NCBI GenBank assembly: GCA_900763965.1
Contig: CAAFMG010000096.1
Location: forward strand, 1-7,074
From: an uncultured Oscillospiraceae bacterium
GTDB taxonomy: Bacteria > Bacillota > Clostridia > Oscillospirales > Oscillospiraceae
Length of the DNA: 7,074 bases
Reading direction: 5' to 3'
A model generated the notes under the pieces. The model did no database searches. It saw only the letters and a program-made list of their open reading frames with translations, and was not told where the DNA came from. Made by a program: the position numbers and the translations under genes. Shown in pieces: positions 1-5,244 of this stretch. Each line of letters starts with the position of its first letter. The first letter of the stretch is position 1.

Positions 1-32
1 GCAATGTTGCGAATTTTATCCTGAGATGCCAT
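1..32 (-). CDS. typA: N-terminus of translational GTPase, probably TypA/BipA (partial)
   Basis: Only 11 codons are in the window; the gene runs off the left edge on the minus strand. They read MASQDKIRNIA. In TypA/BipA the start is typically followed by an IRNIA-type strand leading into the P-loop segment (IIAHVDHGKTT), so the visible end fits that family. LepA usually has RNF and EF-G RNIG at the same place, which makes TypA the better guess among ribosome-binding GTPases. The ATG is at 32-30. An AAGGAG ribosome binding site at 46-41 sits 8 nt upstream, and a good promoter lies at 82-110. TypA is a ribosome-associated GTPase needed under stress and at low temperature. The start is secure, but the family call rests on a very short match. 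Confidence 0.55.
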   Translation of the reverse strand, partial: MASQDKIRNI

Positions 33-81
33 ATCTCTATCTCCTTTTTAGAGTTAAAATATCATAATCTACCAATTTAAA

Positions 82-110
82 AATATAGCACATTGTCAAA
101 AGGAATGCAA
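82..110 (-). promoter_or_regulatory. Sigma-A type promoter for the left-edge GTPase gene
   Basis: On the minus strand a -35 TTGCAT (110-105) is followed by a 17-nt spacer and a -10 TATATT (87-82). The -10 is preceded by TGC, making an extended -10. Transcription would start near 75, about 43 nt before the ATG. The -35 lies beyond the terminator of the upstream peptidase gene, so the GTPase gene has its own transcript. Confidence 0.6.
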
Positions 111-121
111 CAATTTTTGTG

Positions 122-154
122 AAAAAAACCGGGACATCTGAAAAAAGATGTCCC
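122..154 (-). terminator. Rho-independent terminator of the M14 peptidase gene
   Basis: A perfect 9-bp stem (GGGACATCT, 131-139, with AGATGTCCC, 146-154) encloses a 6-nt loop. Read on the minus strand it is followed by GG and seven T (128-122). It lies 31 nt after the peptidase stop codon at 186-188. Confidence 0.85.
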
Positions 155-185
155 GAATCCTCTTTTCGCAGGTTTGATTCTCAGA

Positions 186-1103
186 TTACGGCATTGCCGC
201 CGTCAGCAGGATCCCCAGGTTCTGCCGGTAGATCTCGTCAAACTGGGTGATCGGCAGGGGGTTTTTCCCCAGTCCCGCTTCAATGGTAAAGCCGGGACGG
301 CGGAAATTCTGAATGAACCAATCCTTGTACCCGGCAAAGCCGGACTCATAGGGTGCCTCTGCCAGAGCGTAGCCGCTGAGCCGGGCAAATTCCTCTGCCA
401 GGGCCTTGGCCCCAGGCACCTGATAGTCCCGGAACCGCCAGTAAATCACCTGCCCCTGGGTGTGGTAGGCCAGCACCAGTGCCGGGTCGATCTCCTCGGT
501 GTACTCTGCCAGCGCCAGACTCTCCCGCTGATTCAATGGTGCTCTGCCCACATAGTCCCGGGGAGCGGGGCGGTCATAGCCCTCGGAGAATTTGATCTCC
601 CGGGCCAGCATCCACCCGGCAGGGTATTGCAGGTTCAGATCCACACCCTTCAAATTGGCTTTCCAGCCCTCCGGGAAGGGGATCTGGGGGAAATGGGCGG
701 CGATCTCCTCCGCCCGGGCCAGCTCCCGGCTGCCGGGGGACAGCTCCCCGGTGACCAGTGCCACCCCATCCGGATTCACCATAGGGACCAGGTTGATGGT
801 CGCTTCCCGCCACAGATCCTCTCCCCTGCATCCCCCGATCTCTCCATTGGTCTGGTAAGCCCTGGCGCAGTCCTCCGCAAATTTCAAAAGCAGGGTGGTC
901 GTGATCCATTCATTGGCATGGTGGGCCCCGGAGTAAATCACCCGCCGCTCTCCGGTTCCCAGGGTAATGGCCCAGACCGGGCGGCCATAGGCCGTGTTGG
1001 TCAGCACCTCCGTTCCCAAAAAGGGATACTTTTCCGCCAAAAGCTGCACCGTTCGGTTATACAGCTCCGGGGTCATCGGTACATCCGTTTTCACAATAGC
1101 CAA
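186..1103 (-). CDS. M14 family zinc carboxypeptidase / gamma-D-glutamyl peptidase-like protein
   Basis: A 305-residue zinc peptidase of the carboxypeptidase A (M14) fold. The first zinc motif HxxE is at H62-E65 (GAHHANEW), the third zinc ligand is H214 (AYHTQG), and the catalytic glutamate is E275 (FTIEAG). N157 of the substrate-binding NR pair is present in GVDLNLQYP, but the following arginine is leucine (L158). That departure is compatible with endopeptidases cutting gamma-D-glutamyl bonds rather than classical carboxypeptidases. No signal peptide, LysM domain or membrane segment is visible, so the protein appears cytoplasmic. The start is TTG at 1103-1101: GGAGGTGA (1115-1108) places GGAGG 7 nt upstream, whereas the GTG three codons on would be 16 nt away. 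It lies downstream of the poly-gamma-glutamate operon in the same direction but is separated by a terminator and 525 nt. The family is certain; the substrate (peptidoglycan peptide or poly-gamma-glutamate) is inference. Confidence 0.88.
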   Translation of the reverse strand: MAIVKTDVPMTPELYNRTVQLLAEKYPFLGTEVLTNTAYGRPVWAITLGTGERRVIYSGAHHANEWITTTLLLKFAEDCARAYQTNGEIGGCRGEDLWREATINLVPMVNPDGVALVTGELSPGSRELARAEEIAAHFPQIPFPEGWKANLKGVDLNLQYPAGWMLAREIKFSEGYDRPAPRDYVGRAPLNQRESLALAEYTEEIDPALVLAYHTQGQVIYWRFRDYQVPGAKALAEEFARLSGYALAEAPYESGFAGYKDWFIQNFRRPGFTIEAGLGKNPLPITQFDEIYRQNLGILLTAAMP

Positions 1104-1170
1104 AAAATCACCTCCGGATATCCTATGCGCCCGGCCCCCCGCAGGTGACGACTGTTATGCCGTCAAATCA

Positions 1171-1292
1171 CTGCCGCAAAAATTTCGATGCGCCGTAGGT
1201 CGCACCACCCCTACGAACGCACCGAAATTTCTGCCCAGCTGATTCGGCGGCACAGACCGTGTAGGGTGGTGCGCCGCGCAGCGAATCAAAAT
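1171..1292. repeat. Nested inverted repeats upstream of the peptidase gene
   Basis: Two overlapping dyads share one arm. In the first, AAATTTCGATGCG (1180-1192) pairs with CGCACCGAAATTT (1218-1230) with one mismatch, with GTAGG/CCTAC (1195-1199 and 1210-1214) nested inside. In the second, CGCACCACCCCTAC (1201-1214) pairs with GTAGGGTGGTGCG (1261-1273) apart from one extra C, and the similarity continues outward to about 1180 and 1292. The two folds are mutually exclusive. No coding frame with a ribosome binding site crosses this stretch. It looks like a short palindromic intergenic repeat of the kind dispersed in such genomes, but no second copy lies in the window. Confidence 0.6.
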
Positions 1293-1296
1293 TCAA

Positions 1297-1315
1297 TGAT
1301 CGCCGGAGGCGATCA
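1297..1315. repeat. Perfect 8-bp hairpin
   Basis: TGATCGCC (1297-1304) and GGCGATCA (1308-1315) form a perfect stem around a 3-nt loop (GGA). There is no T-run after it on either strand, so it is not a terminator. It belongs to the hairpin-rich zone ahead of the peptidase gene. Confidence 0.6.
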
Positions 1316-1464
1316 CACCATAATATAACGGATAGTATCCGCCCGCCAACGCGGCAAATTTTTGAGCAGAAACGTATTGGCCCGGTAATGTAACAATGTT
1401 GCAAATATACCATGTTTCGACATTGTACCCCGGAATTTTAATAGAAAAATGTTCGTATTGCATT
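1316..1464. other. Gene-free spacer between two hairpin clusters
   Basis: Part of the 525-nt gap between the peptidase gene and the pgs operon. Apart from the weak promoter candidate at 1322-1349, no gene, RNA or strong structure is visible. Open frames here lack ribosome binding sites and recognisable protein content. The segment near 1353-1369 (GGCAAATTTTTGAGCAG) loosely mirrors 1171-1186, possibly an outer boundary of the repeat on its left. Confidence 0.5.
1322..1349 (-). promoter_or_regulatory. Weak candidate promoter for the M14 peptidase gene
   Basis: On the minus strand TTGGCG (1349-1344), a 16-nt spacer and TATATT (1327-1322) form a plausible but imperfect pair. It would give a leader of about 210 nt containing the hairpins at 1171-1315. 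No better promoter was seen closer to the TTG start. Confidence 0.25.
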
Positions 1465-1569
1465 GTCGGCGCTTTGCGCCGACGTTATTTCCCCATAGGG
1501 GAAATAACCGGGAAGATAGTATCTTCCCCTACAGCGCACCGAAATATCCACTCGGTGCCTCGATATTTC
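1465..1569. repeat. Array of consecutive short hairpins
   Basis: Several stem-loops follow each other almost without spacers. GTCGGCGC/GCGCCGAC (1465-1472, 1476-1483) is 8 bp and perfect. GTTATTTCCCC/GGGGAAATAAC (1484-1494, 1498-1508) is 11 bp and perfect. GGGAAGATA/TATCTTCCC (1510-1518, 1520-1528) is a near-perfect palindrome with one central base. These are followed by two competing stems: GCACCGA/TCGGTGC (1536-1542, 1552-1558) and GAAATATC/GATATTTC (1541-1548, 1562-1569). The array lies just beyond the pgs operon terminator. The motif GCACCGAAAT also occurs at 1219-1228, linking this array to the left cluster. Function is unknown. Confidence 0.7.
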
Positions 1570-1590
1570 TGCCGGTAACTTGGGGGACGG

Positions 1591-1622
1591 AAAAACTCCC
1601 TGCCGTATTTTCCGGCAGGGAG
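1591..1622 (-). terminator. Rho-independent terminator of the pgs operon
   Basis: CTCCCTGCCG (1596-1605) and CGGCAGGGAG (1613-1622) form a perfect 10-bp stem with a 7-nt loop. On the minus strand it is followed by five T (1595-1591) and comes 6 nt after the pgsW stop codon. On the plus strand six T follow at 1625-1630, so it may work in both directions. Confidence 0.9.
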
Positions 1623-1628
1623 CATTTT

Positions 1629-2699
1629 TTATTCTGCGTGGGGAATTTCTTCCGGCTTTTTCCGTTCCCGGCCCAGGTACAGCAGCAGGGCTGCCAGGCC
1701 AAAGGCGGTCAGGGCGATCCAGCGTTGGTAGCAGATTTCATAGTACACCCCGCCCTGTCCCACCGGGGGGATGGGAACCGGGTCAATGGGCAGGCCGTAG
1801 TCCGCCGCCAGGGTTTTGATGTTCAGAAGATGGATCACCGGGGTGCCGTCCTTCAAAAACAGCTGCACCAGTCCGGTGGAATTGTCCTTTTCCGAAAGTT
1901 GGGTCAGAATGCCGCCGTCGGTGTGCACCATTACGCTGCTGTCACCAAAGGAGGCATCGTTGCCGCCGACATTGATAAAGCACTTCACATCTCCCTGACT
2001 GCGGTAAATATCGTACCGGGCCAGGACGTTGTGGATCAGATCATCGTCATAGAACTGGGTGTAGCCGTAGCTTTTGATCCGGGCCACGATGGTGTCTATC
2101 ACATCTTGGGGCATTTCCTTGCCCAGATCCTCCATGCCGCCGATGGAAAACAGGTCGCTTTTGTGGGTCAGCAGACCCTTGCTTACCAGCAGATGCTCCA
2201 TATCCAGATAGGTAAACTCCGGATCGTTGGCACCGTGGGTGGAGGAGCCGAAGGAGGTGATGAGAAAGGGATCCAGCTCCATTTCCCTTACGGCGCACAT
2301 TACCGCAATGTTCAGGGCAGGAAAGGAGCCGGAGCAGTTCACCGCCACCTTGTCCCCAGGCTGGAGCTTCAGCTCCTGAAGCATATCCACCACCACCGCC
2401 GCCATGTTAGGGTTGGTGGAGGTGCGTTTGGCTTCCAGATTGCCTACGGTCGTGGTGATATAGGAGTAATCCAGACCGATCATGCCGGTCTTATTGATAT
2501 CCGCACCGGGATCCATGGAAAGCCCTCTGGCCAGCTTTTCCTGACAGATGGCCTGATAGCAGGCTTCTGCCTGCCGGGAGGCTTCCTCCTTTTGGAGGAA
2601 ATCCTGGGCAGGAAGGATCTTTTTGGTTGCTTCCAGCAGGAAAAATGCCCCAACCAGCACCAAAAGGGCCAGAATCCTGCATTGATTTTCTTTTTTCAT
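1629..2699 (-). CDS. pgsW: Poly-gamma-glutamate system accessory protein, PgsW type
   Basis: A 356-residue protein, third gene of the pgs operon. It has a hydrophobic N-terminal segment (about residues 8-23), a large central domain, and a second membrane segment near the C-terminus (about 327-343) followed by a charged tail (RERKKPEE), so it is probably anchored at both ends. Recognisable family features are the segment CSGSFPALNIA (122-132), GSSTHGAND (151-159) and the INVGGNDASFGD stretch (242-253). This matches proteins annotated as 'poly-gamma-glutamate system protein', which accompany PgsB and PgsC in loci lacking PgsA. Its biochemical role is not established. The ATG is at 2699, 10 nt after the pgsC stop, with AAGGA overlapping that stop. 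The family is assigned from memory of its context and motifs. Confidence 0.8.
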   Translation of the reverse strand: MKKENQCRILALLVLVGAFFLLEATKKILPAQDFLQKEEASRQAEACYQAICQEKLARGLSMDPGADINKTGMIGLDYSYITTTVGNLEAKRTSTNPNMAAVVVDMLQELKLQPGDKVAVNCSGSFPALNIAVMCAVREMELDPFLITSFGSSTHGANDPEFTYLDMEHLLVSKGLLTHKSDLFSIGGMEDLGKEMPQDVIDTIVARIKSYGYTQFYDDDLIHNVLARYDIYRSQGDVKCFINVGGNDASFGDSSVMVHTDGGILTQLSEKDNSTGLVQLFLKDGTPVIHLLNIKTLAADYGLPIDPVPIPPVGQGGVYYEICYQRWIALTAFGLAALLLYLGRERKKPEEIPHAE

Positions 2700-2709
2700 G
2701 TTTCCGTCC

Positions 2710-3138
2710 TTATGTCAGGAGCACCTGGAGCATCCGCACCAGCAGTACCACCACGGTCAGGGCCCCCAGGGTCTTTGCGATCCCCTGCTTTTCCATTTCC
2801 CGGCCCAGAATGCCCGGAACCAGATAGCCAATGGTCATAGACAGGTTGTAGAACATATAGGAATTTCCGAAGTACAGATAGGTAAAGAGAATCTTCTCCA
2901 GAATACCGATAATCAGGTACACCGCAAATTTTCTCCGGCCGTAGAGGATCACAAACCGGGAAAGCAGCTTCACAGCGCCCATGGCAATCAGTGCCGAAAG
3001 CACCGTGGCCAGAATCTTCACCGGGTCATCCAGATACAGCACAAAATAAAAGGGAACAATGATGCCGCCGGGCATCAGGTTGGTCAGCTCCGTAAATACC
3101 AGGCTCACCAGCAGGGCCAGCACCGCCAGCTCACTCAT
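2710..3138 (-). CDS. pgsC: Poly-gamma-glutamate biosynthesis membrane protein PgsC/CapC
   Basis: A 142-residue integral membrane protein, close to the usual length of PgsC (about 150). It is hydrophobic nearly throughout, with several membrane segments: roughly residues 2-20, 24-36, 41-58, 72-90, 94-110 and 122-141. The TELTNLMPGGIIVPFYF stretch (16-32) is typical of the family. With PgsB it forms the membrane synthase that polymerises glutamate through gamma-carboxyl bonds and passes the chain toward the surface. The ATG at 3138 lies inside the end of pgsB (8-nt overlap), and GGAGG sits 8 nt upstream, indicating translational coupling and a fixed ratio of the two subunits. Confidence 0.9.
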   Translation of the reverse strand: MSELAVLALLVSLVFTELTNLMPGGIIVPFYFVLYLDDPVKILATVLSALIAMGAVKLLSRFVILYGRRKFAVYLIIGILEKILFTYLYFGNSYMFYNLSMTIGYLVPGILGREMEKQGIAKTLGALTVVVLLVRMLQVLLT

Positions 3139-4219
3139 GGTGACCGCCTCCTTCCATACAGGTAATCATATCGTAGGCCTGTCCCTTGATATTGCCCAGG
3201 CCCACCACCAGGGAGCCATCGGCAATATCCAGGGCTTCACGCCAGTTTTTGACTGCGCGGGCAGAAAGGCCCTGCTTTTTCAGCATTCGCAGGGCCAGCC
3301 CTCTGGCCTCCCCCATCACCAGGATCCGTGCCCCGGGGTACTGGGGGAAAAAGTACCGGGCAAAGAGCAGCAGTCGGTCGGGACGATCCGCCCGGTTGTT
3401 GTACAGGAACGTCACCCCGTCCAGATCCAGCCCGCTTTGCAGCAGCAGATTCCGGGAGGATATGGGATCGTTGGCGGAAAACAGGTTGTAAAACTGCCCC
3501 TTTTCCGTCCGGTAGCACTTCTGACTGCCGAAATCCTCCTGATACAGTCCCCGGTGCGCCGGGTAGGTGTCCGCCGGGATCCCCAGATAGGTGCCCACGG
3601 CGCAGGCAATGGCATCGTTTTCCCAGGGAGCCTCCGGTGAGGGGGTGCACAGAATCACCTGGGTGTTCTTTTTCTCTGCCAGTTGGCAGAACCGGGGGTA
3701 GAAGTCTGCATCGGATGTAAACAGCACCCCGTTTTCCGGGATGGTTCCGGCAAGGCTGTCTGCGATCTGCTCCAGACTGTCCCCCATTTCAAACACATGG
3801 TCATAGCGGACATTGGTGATCACATTCAAATCTCCGTGAACCAACTGCTCCTGAGCGATTGTTTGCAGCTCCGGCTGGACAGCCATACACTCGATAATGA
3901 GGATCTCCGCCTTTTCCCGGTGGGCCTTGCGGATCATGGACAGCTGCTCACCAATGTTGGCGTTGCCCCAGCGGCGGATCTTATGCTCCACCCCCTGGGT
4001 GTCGATATAGCAGGGGGTGGAGCCGGTGGTTTTGGTAAATACCCGGTAGCCCGCCCCCCGCAGATGGGCGTCGATCAACCGGCATACCCCGGTCTTGCCC
4101 CGGATGCCGTTGACGTGGATCACGTGCTGAAAGGACCGGATCGCCCGGTCATTTTCCCACTTTTCCCAGAGCAAATAAAGCAAATATGCCGCAAACATTG
4201 CCAGAACGGCATAAAGCAT
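3131..4219 (-). CDS. pgsB: Poly-gamma-glutamate synthase PgsB/CapB (Mur ligase-like)
   Basis: A 362-residue ATP-dependent amide ligase that joins glutamates by gamma-linkages. Residues 2-18 form an N-terminal membrane anchor. A P-loop follows at 38-44 (GIRGKTG). Further family motifs are the KTTGS segment (63-67), the Mur ligase-like ECMA (110-113) with Q115-P116, and NVRYDH (136-141). The start is set at the ATG at 4219 because GGGAGG (4232-4227) is 7 nt upstream and the membrane anchor begins at once. The frame stays open 22 codons further, but that extension lacks a ribosome binding site, is not hydrophobic, and crosses the leader hairpin. It is slightly shorter than the Bacillus enzyme (about 390). 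It is the first gene of the operon, transcribed from 4349-4378 through a leader with a terminator-like hairpin. The function is secure; whether the polymer is a capsule or is released is not shown. Confidence 0.93.
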   Translation of the reverse strand: MLYAVLAMFAAYLLYLLWEKWENDRAIRSFQHVIHVNGIRGKTGVCRLIDAHLRGAGYRVFTKTTGSTPCYIDTQGVEHKIRRWGNANIGEQLSMIRKAHREKAEILIIECMAVQPELQTIAQEQLVHGDLNVITNVRYDHVFEMGDSLEQIADSLAGTIPENGVLFTSDADFYPRFCQLAEKKNTQVILCTPSPEAPWENDAIACAVGTYLGIPADTYPAHRGLYQEDFGSQKCYRTEKGQFYNLFSANDPISSRNLLLQSGLDLDGVTFLYNNRADRPDRLLLFARYFFPQYPGARILVMGEARGLALRMLKKQGLSARAVKNWREALDIADGSLVVGLGNIKGQAYDMITCMEGGGHHE

Positions 4220-4240
4220 GGCATTTCCTCCCTTCCTGTG

Positions 4241-4272
4241 AAAAAAGCCCCTCTGCCGGGTGGCAGGTGGGC
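4241..4272 (-). promoter_or_regulatory. Terminator-like hairpin in the pgsB leader (possible attenuator)
   Basis: On the minus strand GCCCACCTGCC (4272-4262), a 4-nt loop and GGCAGAGGGGC (4257-4247) form a stem of 4 bp plus 5 bp around a 2x2 mismatch. It is followed directly by six T (4246-4241). It stands between the pgsB promoter and the pgsB ribosome binding site, 8 nt before the latter. That position suits transcription attenuation or a stem that limits ribosome access. No trigger or ligand domain could be recognised. Confidence 0.55.
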
Positions 4273-4294
4273 AGAAAAAGTCCATTCATCATAG

Positions 4295-4319
4295 AAGCGC
4301 CGGAAGAACCCCGGCGCTT
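4295..4319 (-). promoter_or_regulatory. Upstream hairpin in the pgsB leader
   Basis: AAGCGCCGG (4295-4303) and CCGGCGCTT (4311-4319) form a perfect 9-bp stem with a 7-nt loop, lying about 23 nt after the predicted transcription start. No T-run follows on the minus strand. One arm (4310-4315) is also complementary over 6 bases to 4255-4260 of the terminator-like hairpin, so an alternative pairing is possible. That would be the arrangement expected of an antiterminator, but GC-rich arms can give it by chance. Confidence 0.5.
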
Positions 4320-4348
4320 TCCTTGTGGTGTTTCCGTACACTTGTTGT

Positions 4349-4378
4349 ATAGTACCATAAACCTACGGTTTCTGTCAA
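4349..4378 (-). promoter_or_regulatory. Promoter of the pgsBCW operon
   Basis: On the minus strand a consensus -35 TTGACA (4378-4373), an 18-nt spacer and a -10 TACTAT (4354-4349) with an upstream TGG (extended -10). Transcription would start near 4342, giving a leader of about 120 nt before the pgsB ATG. It faces away from the flavodoxin operon promoter; the two -35 boxes are 54 bp apart. Confidence 0.7.
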
Positions 4379-4432
4379 TAACCGGGACTTATTTTCTTAT
4401 ATCAAAAAATCCCCAATTTCTGCAAAAAGCCC

Positions 4433-4461
4433 TTGACAAACGAAGGATCATGGTGTATGAT
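4433..4461 (+). promoter_or_regulatory. Promoter of the DUF3793-flavodoxin operon
   Basis: A consensus -35 TTGACA (4433-4438), the optimal 17-nt spacer and a -10 TATGAT (4456-4461). This is a strong sigma-A promoter. Its start point (near 4468) falls at the edge of the first operator dyad, which suits tight repression. Confidence 0.8.
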
Positions 4462-4468
4462 GTTGATG

Positions 4469-4517
4469 GTTAGCAAAGGCTAACTAAAAACTACCCCAAT
4501 GGTTAGCTTACGCTAAC
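4469..4517 (+). promoter_or_regulatory. Two tandem GTTAGC-N4-GCTAAC operators, probably iron-repressor sites
   Basis: Two dyads with identical 6-bp arms and different centres: GTTAGC-AAAG-GCTAAC (4469-4484) and GTTAGC-TTAC-GCTAAC (4502-4517). The shared sequence extends to GGTTAGC...GCTAACTA on both. Their centres are 33 bp apart, about three helical turns, so bound dimers would lie on the same face. The TTAG/CTAA core resembles the half-sites of DtxR/IdeR/MntR metal-dependent repressors. With a flavodoxin downstream, an iron-responsive regulator is the best inference. The site is a directly visible repeat; the regulator's identity is not proven, and no regulator gene is in the window. Confidence 0.75.
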
Positions 4518-4534
4518 TAAGAGAGGAGGCTGCC

Positions 4535-4681
4535 ATGGTTTCTTTCAGCAATGGGTTATCCGGAATATTTGCCTGCCCCGGTGCCTTGAGCGGGCTTTGC
4601 ATGGTGATGATGCTTCTGCATCAGCTCAAGGGGATTCTGCGGCAGCGCCTGCGGGCCAGGGCGGAGGCGGCTCATGTCTGA
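4535..4681 (+). CDS. Small 48-residue membrane protein, first gene of iron-type operon
   Basis: A 48-codon frame with ATG at 4535 and AGGAGG (4524-4529) 5 nt upstream. The first part is hydrophobic (about residues 8-28, with cysteines at 14 and 22 and a run of methionines, MVMM), and the C-terminal third is strongly basic (KGILRQRLRARAE). A single membrane span with a positively charged cytoplasmic tail is likely. Its stop overlaps the DUF3793 start by 8 nt (ATGTCTGA), so the two are translationally coupled. I do not recognise the family. Its size and place recall the short cysteine-containing membrane proteins near ferrous iron transporters, but the sequence does not match the usual FeoB-associated cysteine-rich pattern. 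The strong ribosome binding site and coupling argue that it is real. Confidence 0.72.
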   Translation: MVSFSNGLSGIFACPGALSGLCMVMMLLHQLKGILRQRLRARAEAAHV

Positions 4682-5219
4682 AGAACGGCTGATCCGCAAT
4701 GGTGCGCCGACGCTGGCAGGGATCAAAACCGCATCCCTGTTCACCTGTCCTTATACCGACAAGGCCCAGGTCACGGCGGCCCTGCGCCGTCTGAACCGCA
4801 GACTGGCGGCCAAGGGGCTGCGGGTGCTGCCCTTGCTATATTACGAGACAAGAGTGCTGATCTACCTGTACCGTCCCAGCGGACTGGGGGCCGATCTGCG
4901 CCGGAGGGAAGCCCGGCAGATTCTGGAGCCCCTGGGCTATGACTGCCAACGCTGCGGACAGTGCCTGACCTGCCTTGCCAACCGCCTGCGCACCCAAAGG
5001 GAATTTCCCCATGAAATCGGCCTGTTTCTGGGGTATCCCCCGGAGGATGTCCGGGGATTTTTGGAAAACCGTCCCTGCAAATGCACCGGCTGCTGGAAGG
5101 TTTATGGCGATGAAGCCGGTGCCCAACGAAAATTTGACCAATACAAAACCTGCACCCGGATCTATTGCCGGCAGTGGGCCATGGGCATTGCCCTGGAACA
5201 GCTTGCCGTGGCCGGGTGA
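4674..5219 (+). CDS. DUF3793 family protein, cysteine-rich
   Basis: A 181-residue protein of the DUF3793 family, common in Clostridia beside flavodoxin and iron-uptake genes; no biochemical role is established. Family marks are APTLAGIKTASLF (11-23), FPHEIGLFLGYPPEDVRGF (111-129) and the WKVYGDE segment (141-147) with YKTCTRIY (157-164). It carries ten cysteines. Four are evenly spaced as CxxCxxCxxC (91, 94, 97, 100) and three cluster as CKCTGC (135-140), suggesting a metal or iron-sulfur site. No signal peptide or membrane span is visible, so it is probably cytoplasmic. The ATG at 4674 has GGAGG (4663-4667) 6 nt upstream and overlaps the preceding gene by 8 nt. The flavodoxin gene starts 25 nt after its stop. 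Operators ahead of the operon imply repression when iron is plentiful. Confidence 0.85.
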   Translation: MSEERLIRNGAPTLAGIKTASLFTCPYTDKAQVTAALRRLNRRLAAKGLRVLPLLYYETRVLIYLYRPSGLGADLRRREARQILEPLGYDCQRCGQCLTCLANRLRTQREFPHEIGLFLGYPPEDVRGFLENRPCKCTGCWKVYGDEAGAQRKFDQYKTCTRIYCRQWAMGIALEQLAVAG

Positions 5220-5244
5220 CAGCAACACAGAAAGGAAGATCCCT

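Noticed and set aside
174..1148. A 324-codon rightward open frame opposite the M14 gene
   Set aside because: It mirrors the peptidase gene on the other strand; its protein has no recognisable motif and is rich in P, G, Q and R, while the opposite frame has all M14 catalytic residues and a ribosome binding site.
1449..2840. A 463-codon rightward open frame across pgsW
   Set aside because: It runs through the hairpin array and the terminator and lies antisense to pgsW and the end of pgsC; low-complexity histidine/glycine-rich translation, no ribosome binding site.
4217..4285. An N-terminal extension of PgsB by 22 residues
   Set aside because: The extension lacks a ribosome binding site and crosses the terminator-like hairpin, while the ATG at 4219 has GGGAGG 7 nt upstream and begins directly with the membrane anchor.
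4220..4342. T-box or known riboswitch ahead of pgsB
   Set aside because: The leader is short and lacks the T-box consensus (AGGGTGG...ACCGCG) or any ligand-domain pattern that I recognise; only generic hairpins are visible.
4120..4358. Short minus-strand frames in the pgsB leader as a leader peptide
   Set aside because: Starts at 4341 (GTG) and 4358 fall at or before the predicted transcription start, the ATG pair near 4292 has no ribosome binding site, and the frames run on into pgsB out of phase. No run of a single regulatory amino acid is present.
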